A stretch of 64,000 bases of DNA from Semisulcospira habei (Eukaryota; Mollusca; Gastropoda; Semisulcospiridae): NCBI GenBank assembly GCA_036245525.1, contig BTPG01000007.1, positions 162,064,063 to 162,128,062 of the forward strand, read 5' to 3'. Positions 56,700 through 64,000 of the stretch are shown here, piece after piece; positions within the stretch are counted from its first letter, which is position 1; the number at the start of each line of letters is the position of its first letter. Made by a program: the position numbers and the translations under genes. The notes under the pieces were generated by a model. That model was given only the letters and a program-made list of their open reading frames with translations, was not told the origin of the DNA and made no database searches.

Positions 56700-56841
56700 C
56701 CATTCATTTATGTTTTGATTTTGGGTGTGATCACATGGATGCATTCATGCGCCCATAGTTTCTTTGGTCACGAGTGAATTTGATTCTTGAATGAAATAAT
56801 CTGGTTGTGTACCAGAACAAATTGTCTGTTCTTCTCTTACA

Positions 56842-57005
56842 TAACCTATTTAGTCCCAACGTGCTACTGCGAGAGATGGATCAACTATGATAATTCAAGA
56901 GTAGTGCCAGATTAGCTTGGCACTACCCTTCAGTTATCATAGTTAGTCTCTCTCCTGCAACTGGTGCGTACAATTTGGGAAATGCAGCCTTGGGGTTGGA
57001 TGGGC
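56842..57005. mobile_element. Hairpin MITE, family A, shortened
   Basis: TAACCTATTTAGTCCCAACG, GAGAGATGGATCAACTATGA, TTCAAGAGTAGTGCCAGATT, AGCTTGGCACTACCCTTCAG, TTGGGGTTGGATGGG. Directly abuts the large DIRS-like element. Confidence 0.75.
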
Positions 57006-57055
57006 TTTGTTTTCTCAAAACACATTACCGATGGTATGACATTGTGGAAAAGCCC

Positions 57056-57210
57056 TTAGCTAGCCTAATTTTAGCCAAAATTTGGTTGTGTCCGTATAAG
57101 GGGGTGTTGGCAGGAGTGGAGCGCCATAGACCCGGTCATGGCCTGAATAGTCTCCCCTTATTCCCACCCGGTACGAGAATACCCGTCATCCCTCCAGTTT
57201 AGTTCTTAGC
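57056..57210 (+). repeat. Left inverted terminal repeat of DIRS copy 3
   Basis: GCTAGCCTAATTTTAGCCAA, GGTTGTGTCCGTATAAGGGG, GGAGCGCCATAGACCCGGTC, CGTCATCCCTCCAGTTTAGT. Its reverse complement is 63845-64000, near identical. Confidence 0.9.
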
Positions 57211-57574
57211 TAGCACTAGGAAGGTTGTGTCTGTTCGTGCTCTGCGTTTGATCTTGGACCGGTCTTCTGACCTTGGTGGTTGTGAGCTTGGACTTTGTAC
57301 TTGGAACTTGTGTACTGTGGAGCTTGAGTCGGTTGGGACTGCTTGTGCTCTCTGCTGGGCCGGTTCTCTGTCGTCGACTTGGGGACTCTCTTGCCGACGA
57401 GTTAGCTTTGGGACTTCGAGCTCACTCGACTGGCGCTGTGACGAGACTTCGGAGCCTGGCCGGTCGTGACTGGCGACGAGTTTCTGCAACCGGCGGACAG
57501 TGGGTCCACTTCGGTGGAGACTGAGACGTGGGTTTGCTACCGTTTGTCGCCATGGACAGGTAATATCTCGGTGA

Positions 57575-58255
57575 ATGCCCTCGACCGGCGCTCTAGGGTG
57601 GGAAGGAGCGCCGAGCGTAGGCACGCGCTGTACTCTTTCGAATTCGATGAGGTTCGTTTCGTCATCGCGCGCGTTTTTATTTTGCGTGACCTCGGAGGCC
57701 ACGCTCGCTCGTTTCTTCATTGTACCCTCTTGTTACAGATACCAGGTTCGTACCGGCACGTTGTGTGGCGACTTTCAGTGGCCATCGGACGTGCATGCAG
57801 TCTGCCTACCCTGTGCTGGTTGCGATTCGAACAATACGTATGTGGTGTGCGCCCCATGGCTGGAAGAAAGATGGTCGCAGCTGTGGGGCTTTTACCGCCG
57901 AGAACGACCGACTCCTGTCAGGGAACGACTGACAGACCCGGTGCGGAGTACCAAGACGGGAACCAAGCCGGTACCAGTGGCTAAGGCGTCCCGAACAAAG
58001 AAAGCTGGCAAGTCGCATACTATCGCGGAGGGCCCCACTGAGGTTACCCTTACCGTGGCGACCATGAGACCGGAGCCCGAACCCATGTCAGCGGAAGGGA
58101 TTACAGTCTGTACGCCTCTGGAGGAGGCAGACAACAGGATCCTTCCCCCGGACTGGCGTCGGCAACCAAATCTACGACGCTACCAGTCCAGACACACATG
58201 GCGGATCGCAGACATGACAGGCGGGAACGACCACGTACAAGTAGTCACGCGGTGA
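57575..58255 (+). pseudogene. DIRS-like gag segment with zinc finger
   Basis: Longest open frame of the region (226 codons). Contains CGDFQWPSDVHAVCLPCAGC, parallel to the minus-strand 901-1443 segment, followed by WLEERWSQLWGFYRRERPTP and a Lys/Thr/Pro-rich tail. No catalytic domain. Confidence 0.6.
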
Positions 58256-61200
58256 CACACGAGACTCGTTTCACCGGGACACGGCCTCGAGAGATGACCA
58301 CTCTTCCACCCTCCGACAGCCCAGAGTGGAAACACGACGGACGGACGAACCAGATGCCAGGGCTCGATCCTCGCCTAGATCACAGGTTAGTGGAGACATT
58401 CCGATCTCTTCCACTGTGTTAGTTCAGTAGACCCAACCCACTATCAAGATGCAACCCGGAGAGACGACGGCCGTCGCCTCGTCGGGTTTCTGGTCGCCGC
58501 TACCGCTCTCAGGCGGGTAACCCTTCGGACTCGAGTGGTTACACTGATACACGCAGAGACTGCTTACGGCGGACCAGTTCTGTGGGGCCAAGGCGACATG
58601 CAGAAGCGGCCACGTACTGGGAGTCGCACGGTTTGCCACGAGACTCGTCCACTCCCGCCGGGACAATGACGTCACGGGCCAGTTAGCTACTGTCGCATAC
58701 TAACGCGGAGGGCCCTCCTAAGGTTCCCCTTACCGTGACGAACGGAGAGGCACGCCCAGACCCACTGACGGCGGGTACTGCCCTAGAGACGACAGCTCGG
58801 CCTCAGGTCAGTGACGACTGGGTTGTGAGAGCATATATTGCGCGGTAGCGTGCAAGATTGGGATTCGTTTGTTGTCGTTTTAGGGCACCTAGTGCCTTTC
58901 TTTCAAGCTAGGCGTTTTAACCCTTTTGCCACAGGTGTTAAAATGTTGCATTCCCAGCTGCGCAGCGGTTTCGCCAGACCGCTGGGGCGCAACACCTCTT
59001 ATCCTTAAAGGGGCTATAACCCTGGAACCACTGAACCGATTACTTCAGTTTTGAGAAAATGGAGATGAGACACAGAGTGGTATTCTGACTCTCATAGTTC
59101 AATTTAATGCAAATACCTTGATTTATCCCTGAAAGGGCAATTACAATCACATAAAGCTCTTTCAATAAGCATTAATTAATTAATTTTGTATTATGATTAT
59201 GATTATTTGGGGCGCCCTCGCCCGGGCTATACACGCGTTGGCGCCATCTCCCGTCGTGGTTACACCGGCACTTTCTACGGCTTGCGGCAACCGCAAGTGC
59301 TACAGGACCGCTGCACTTCACACGACAAGATCCCGGCTCAGTGATGTTGGGCCACGCCTCGCCCCGACCGTGCAGACGAGAGCCCGCTCTACATGCAGTG
59401 CAGAGAGACGACTTCACGATGGGATTCCGTTCCCGGCAATAGGTCACAATCTTTCAGTTCGCCTGACTTCGGAAGCATGTGCTCACTACACAGAGACCAG
59501 GGGTACGAGAGGATCAGGAGACGACGTCCCAGTTCCGTTGGGTCGCTACACATCGGGAAGACAGGCGCTCCGAAGTATCTTCGTCGCCGTTCGAGTTCGT
59601 GGGACCGGCCCTCTGAGGCTACGCTGTCCCTTCCAAGTGCTGGGTCCACCTTCGTGGGATCGCCGCCGCCCGGGGTCCCCCGGACTTCGGATTAGTTAGA
59701 CATCCCTTCTCCTGCGTGCGAGACAGACGACTTTCCGCTTGATTCCAGAGGACGTCGTTCGCCGTGGCTGGGCGATGATAGCTACTCCACGTCGCTACGC
59801 TCGCGGTTCCGAGAGATCTTGGATTCGCCGCCTTCTGCGTGGAGATAGAGGAGGGAGCCTCCTCGGGCTTTAGACGAAGCAGGTCCCCTCATCGCGTCCA
59901 AGCATTTCAAGTCCCTTCCTCATCCGTTCGGGTGCCGGATTCTTGTCGCCGGCTTCTGTCTCCGCTTCAGGGCGCCGGGGGAGGCACTGGTGGCTTCAAC
60001 TTTGTGATCCTACTTCTCTTCCGCTGCCACCGCTTCGCTGCGGCTACAGCCTGTGATCTGATGATTCGGGGTACCGTCCTGCACACTTTCTCGCGGCCTA
60101 CCGCGTTGAAGAGTCGGCCACGCAGGGCACCGCGCGATGGACAACTTCCCTGGCCCCCCTGGCAGACCGACAAGGAGCCTAACAAGGACTCTGGCACTGC
60201 CGATACACGCTGCTTACACCGCTGGATGTAGCAGTCTTCCAGGAACATTGATGCAGGACAGGCACGCGGTCATCGCAGACCGTCGGACAGTTTTGGCAGG
60301 GACCACTCTTCTGCGGAGGCGCAGTTCTTCTGCTGCACCGGATTTGTGGCTTACATCCGAGGGACGGAGGCGACGTTTTGTGACGCCGACGACACAGTCC
60401 CGGGAACGTCAGTGGCAGCTTTCTCCAGGCGTGCGATTGATGACTACCAAGTAGCAGTCTACCTTCATAGAGGTCAGCGCGGGTTGAGGACTGGTCCGAC
60501 CGACCTCACTGCAGGGGCCGACTTCGGTCTACATCGGGGGTAGCGCACACAGTTCAGATTAAGCCCCTGCTGAGACGAGTTCTCGGCTCGGCGTATCCTT
60601 CTTCCGGCGGGGTGCTACCCTCCACTTCGCATTGGCCTAGCCGTGGTCAGCGGCGACCAAGCACTACGGTCTTCTTCTTCTAAGATGACAGCTTCGGGAC
60701 CTAGCGGAAGCGTTCGTTTGCCTGGGTGGAGACGACTTGGAGTTCCGGCATGCTGCGGCGCCTGACTGGAGCAGATGGACTTGCCCTCGATAGCTCCTTG
60801 TGAAGTTACCCGCTCGGCACTGGAGATCCTGCGGCCGGGGGCGCACGTACCGGGAGTTAGACGTGACGACAGCTTGGCAAAATTAGTTCCCGAGAGGTGG
60901 TTGGAGCTCAGTTCCGCGGCAGTATGGTCGACTCTTCTCGTACACTAGTCGGTGGATATGGTGCACGGTCTTCGTTCTATCGACTCGACACAAGTGCCTC
61001 GACATCTTGCCAGATGCTAGACAAAGACTTGAGAGCAGCGGTGCGTCTCCAGGACTTTGGGACAACTCGATGTTCGAAGTCCTAACCAGTTGGCAAGCCG
61101 GGCGGTAGGCTGGGATTCTGCCCTCTTCGCCGTCGACTAGGCTGCCTACGCTACAGGACAGGTACTACGTGTTTCTTCGCATGGATCCCGTCGAGGATGG

Positions 61201-61650
61201 AGTGCGTGGTCGTCCTGTTCGAGTGGGACTCCCAGTAGGACGGGAGCAGGGCAGACTAGCAGCGACTATCATTACCTTCTTCAGTTCGCTTAGGACTCAT
61301 GACATGCTAGGGGATCGCCGTTCAACCTGACACCTCTTCTGCTTGGAGAAGGAGGGTGTAATTTTGGGAGATGCTAGTGCGCTTGAGACCGGCGGCGCGG
61401 GGAGGCGTCGCTGTGGCCAGATCTTTTAACTTCACTGCTCGCATCGAGATTGAATGCTGCGTTATACGCGTGGTTGTCCGACATTCCCTTTGTTGCAGGT
61501 TTGCGGAGGTAGGTGGGCGTTTTCCTGGCTTGGGGGCGCTTGTCTCTTCACCAGTCGAGGTCAGCTCGTTACCACATGCCCCCCCTCTGCAGCTCTCCAC
61601 TACTCGCACGAGGCTCTAGCAACTGGAACAGCCGCCATAACAACCGGGCC
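58256..61650 (+). other. Decayed middle of DIRS copy 3
   Basis: Many short frames, GC-rich, codon-like composition but no frame that I can follow for long. The expected RT/RNase H would lie here. An AT-richer block at 58880-59200 looks like non-element insertion. Confidence 0.45.
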
Positions 61651-61928
61651 CTGAACTCTTCCGACACACCTGGAGATTGTGCAGCAAGCCCTCTACCACA
61701 GAGGCTTCCCTAGGGCGGCCATGGATGCTACCGAGACAACCCGCAGACCCTCAACCGTTCGAGTTGCGAGGGAAGACGACGAGCGCTGGGTGACGGGACT
61801 GACGACAGCCTTCTTTCCCTCCGGACTTGGCGAAGCCCCAGCTGACGGAATGCTTCCTCGGGCTATTCAACGCCCAGGGACGGTCTCCTTTCACTGTTCG
61901 GGACTATCTAACCATGATCGCCGACACC

Positions 61929-62100
61929 TATAATAATATAATAATAAGCGCATTAAATAGGCGCTTTATCCCAATTGAAAATCGGCTCAAAGCGCCGCCG
62001 CGAACTGAACCCAACAAGCACACTCACGTGAAACACGCGCATTCACTCACACACTGTACATAAACACAGAACAGTCACGTGGTGCTAAGGGCAAGCTCAA
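61929..62100 (-). mobile_element. SINE 3' end, truncated
   Basis: Plus-strand ATAATAATAAGCGCATTAAA, TAGGCGCTTTATCCCAATTG, GGCTCAAAGCGCCGC is the reverse complement of the tail of the SINE at 63095-63520. The promoter head is missing; the inner boundary is approximate. Confidence 0.7.
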
Positions 62101-63094
62101 GCGAGCTACTGTAGTTTTTGGAAATTCAAAGTCGTTTGTGTTTGAAATTTGATTAAGTGGGCTGAAACTGATACCAAAGGTGATTACGCTCATTAGACCC
62201 GGGTGGCTGTAAGACCTTGCATTTCGGAGGCTCTCTTCGGTCTGGATGCCCATCACTGCTTCGCGTGGGCCAAGAGTGATCTACCATGGGGGCTTACGTG
62301 GTCTCAACCCCGTCCTTAGAACCCGGCACATGACGCGCTTGACGGATGTATCTAGGAAGAAGTGCTTCCTGGCGGTCCTTGACTCTACCTCCAGGGTCAG
62401 TACACTACGCGCGCTGCCCACACACCCAGATTGCTTGCAGTGCCAGACAACCGGCTTCATGCTACTGCTACCTGAACATCTTCCTGGACAAGAGGCGGCC
62501 TCCCTGACGGCGACAGATGTTTCGCCCTGCGTGTGTACGGACTCCACCCGGGAGAACAGACTTAAGGCCCCGGTGAGAACCTTACATGTGGCCTAGCCAC
62601 CTCTTCCAGGGCCAGTGAACGTACGCGCTGGTGTCACACACGGGTTGCTGTCAGGTACGGACAGAAGGCGCCGTGCAACTGCTAACGTTACCAGCCTTCG
62701 GGGCCAAGTAGTGGTCGCCTTGGCTGTCATACCGCTGATGACTTTCCGCCCTTACGAGACTCCACTCGGTAGACCAGACAATAGGAACTGGTGAGAGCCT
62801 TACGTGTGGGCCTGCGCCGGACCAAGCTTGCGCAGAGGACGCACACACCTGTTTCTCCCTTTGTCCCCAGGTAGACGTGACATCTCAGCCCAGACCTGCT
62901 CCTCCTGGTTCCGGGGAGTGTTCCGCCCGGCCTTCCAGGACCTCGACCTGTTGCAGCCACATGTTGAACATCGAGGCGCACGAGGTCAGAGCCTTGACCG
63001 CAAGTCCCGCTTCGACAGCACCGGTGCAGTCAAGGACTTTGTGGCGGCTATGAGAGGGCGAGCAGAGTCCACTTGCGCCCGCTTCTACCTGAGG

Positions 63095-63520
63095 GGCGGT
63101 CCGTGGCGCAGTGGTTAAGGCGCCTGCCACCAATGCCAAAGGTGCGCGGTTCGATACCGGGTTCCGGCGTTGGACTTTTCTCCTCTGGTAAGTGTCACCG
63201 TTAATTCGGGCGGACCGTCGGGGGTTCTTTCTCCGGGCACTCCGGTTCTTCCACCCCCCTCCCCCCACCCCCCAGCCCCCACACTTTGGTACCGGTCTCA
63301 GGCCACTTTACAAATTTCAAATACAAGCGATCAAAAATCTCTGCAACTTCAGTAGCTGACTGGCCCTTCGTTTGTCTTGTACTGTGTTTGTCTTAAATGG
63401 CGTAAAATCCGTGTCTGTTTCGTGAGTGTGTGAGGGTTTCAGGCGCGGCGCTTTGAGTCGATTTCCCCAAAATTGAGAAAAAGCGCCTATATAATAACAA
63501 TATTATTATTATTATTATAG
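63095..63520 (+). mobile_element. tRNA-derived SINE, full length
   Basis: The tRNA-like head GGCGGTCCGTGGCGCAGTGG, TTAAGGCGCC contains a pol III A box (TGGCGCAGTGGTTA, 63104-63117) and B box GGTTCGATACC (63148-63158). A body of about 270 bp follows, then GGCGCTTTGAGTCGATTTCC, AAAAAGCGCCTATATAATAA and (ATT)n. The tail resembles the 3' ends of the LINEs at 10420 and 40120. It splits the recombinase remnant between FYLR and DLS. Only a short (3-4 bp) flank repeat is visible. Confidence 0.9.
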
Positions 63521-63714
63521 GGACCTCTCCACCCAGCGGCAGAACCTCTCGCTGGTGGGAGACATCACTACAGAGCAACGCTCCCTCCCGGCGCCCTAGG
63601 CGCCGCAGGTATCTTAACTAAAATTATCGGGAGTTTGCTCCGGGAGAGCGGGTCTGAGGGTTGGTCGGTTGGCAGGAGGGGCGTTTTTTCGGCACCCACC
63701 TCCTCTTCGGAATT

Positions 63715-63810
63715 CCACAATGTCATACCATCGGTAATGTGTTTTGAGAAAACAAATGAATTTTTCATTAAAATGCATTTTTTTGAAAAATACTTACCGA
63801 TGGTATGACT
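63715..63810. repeat. Palindromic junction between DIRS ends
   Basis: GTCATACCATCGGTAATGTG, TTTTGAGAAAACAAATG, AAAATGCATTTTTTTG, then ACTTACCGATGGTATGAC. Two end sequences face each other across 60 bp. The same arrangement occurs at 3440-3545. Confidence 0.75.
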
Positions 63811-63844
63811 CGAAGGACCCTCCCACCTACCCCGCTTGCCTCAA

Positions 63845-64000
63845 GTGCGCTAAGGAACTAAACTGAGGGATGACGGGTATTCTCGTACCGGGTGGGAATA
63901 AGGGGAGACTATTCAGGCCATGACCGGGTCTATGGCGCTCCACTCCTGCCAACACCCCCTTATACGGACACAACCAAATTTTGGCTAAAATTAGGCTAGC
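63845..64000 (-). repeat. Right inverted terminal repeat of DIRS copy 3 (continues past window)
   Basis: Reverse complement of 57056-57210 over its length, from GGAACTAAACTGAGGGATGA to GGCTAAAATTAGGCTAGC, where the window ends. Confidence 0.9.

Larger units (their letters stand above)
61651..63600 (+). pseudogene. Tyrosine-recombinase remnants of DIRS copy 3
   Basis: IVQQALYHRGFPRAAMDA with TTRRPSTVR (about 61675-61770) and LFNAQGRSPFTVRDYLTM (about 61870) resemble the N-terminal SAM-like domain of DIRS recombinases. AHEVRA (about 62977) and CARFYLR (63074), continued after the SINE as DLSTQRQNLSLVGDITTEQR (63522-63581), resemble the catalytic end including the nucleophile tyrosine. Several frameshifts and two retroposon insertions separate the parts. 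Confidence 0.6.
57010..63745 (+). mobile_element. DIRS-like retrotransposon, copy 3, decayed
   Basis: High-GC block of about 6.7 kb beginning TTTTCTCAAAACACATTACC and ending with its reverse complement near 63745. In order on the plus strand: terminal repeat, gag-like zinc-finger segment, a long decayed middle (RT and RNase H expected but not confidently resolved), and tyrosine-recombinase pieces. Recombinase signs are GRSPFTVRDYLTMIADT (61870-61930), AHEVRA with the H-x-x-R pattern (62977) and CARFYLR (63074-63094). It is interrupted by a SINE fragment at about 61929 and a SINE at 63095-63520. Frameshifts throughout make it inactive. Group assignment is by motif recognition. Confidence 0.65.

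Noticed and set aside
57199..57720. Minus-strand 173-codon frame with Arg/Ser/Pro-rich product
   Set aside because: Antisense shadow of the GC-rich DIRS-like leader and gag region.
63095..63170. Functional tRNA gene
   Set aside because: A and B boxes are present but the cloverleaf does not close, and the sequence continues into a SINE body and tail.

Overview
This is an animal nuclear genome window, not a prokaryotic one. It holds two multi-exon genes with GT-AG introns, embedded in dense transposon, satellite and foldback-repeat sequence. The repeat spectrum (DIRS-like tyrosine-recombinase retrotransposons, a gypsy element of apparent Gmr1-like domain order, CR1/L2-like and RTE-like LINE tails, tRNA-derived SINEs, many TTAA-flanked hairpin MITEs) and the gene content suggest a lophotrochozoan, perhaps a gastropod mollusc. 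That placement is inference; only the metazoan assignment is firm.

Two host genes stand head to head. On the minus strand, six exons (start codon at 22342, last visible exon ending at 8561) encode the first 246 residues of a DHHC palmitoyltransferase of the ZDHHC5/ZDHHC8 type; the long C-terminal tail lies beyond the last exon I could place. On the plus strand, twelve exons (22741 to 51793) encode a complete 473-residue TLD-domain protein of the MEAK7/EAK-7 type with an N-terminal MGN (predicted myristoylation) motif. Reading phases agree at every junction of both models. The two start codons are 398 bp apart, so the genes probably share a bidirectional promoter region.

Layout. 1-1760: wreck of a minus-strand DIRS-like element with a 48-bp minisatellite and an RTE-like LINE tail. 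3185-6605: second DIRS-like element with inverted terminal repeats, carrying a LINE fragment and a 388-bp retroposon with target-site duplication. 6778-7459: pogo/Tigger-like element. 8561-22342: DHHC gene, its introns packed with hairpin elements and holding a captured copy of exon 7 of the neighbouring TLD gene. 22343-22740: divergent promoter region. 22741-51793: TLD gene; intron 1 carries a tandem duplication of about 1 kb with a SINE-like insert and a paralogous empty site; intron 9 carries a 7.7-kb gypsy element with 1620-bp LTRs and 5-bp target duplication, then 43 copies of a 55-bp satellite; intron 10 carries two DNA-transposon-like elements. 51794-57000: downstream sequence with more hairpins and small tandem repeats. 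57010-64000: a long, decayed DIRS-like element with a zinc-finger gag-like segment and tyrosine-recombinase remnants, interrupted by SINE sequence.

The most unusual structure is a set of short palindromic elements, nearly all bounded by TTAACC(C)/GGGTTAA. At least four families share this terminal signature (TTAA target duplication plus CCC ends, as in piggyBac), and two families with different flanks share the same roughly 32-base hairpin arm. One family-B element appears to have captured an exon.
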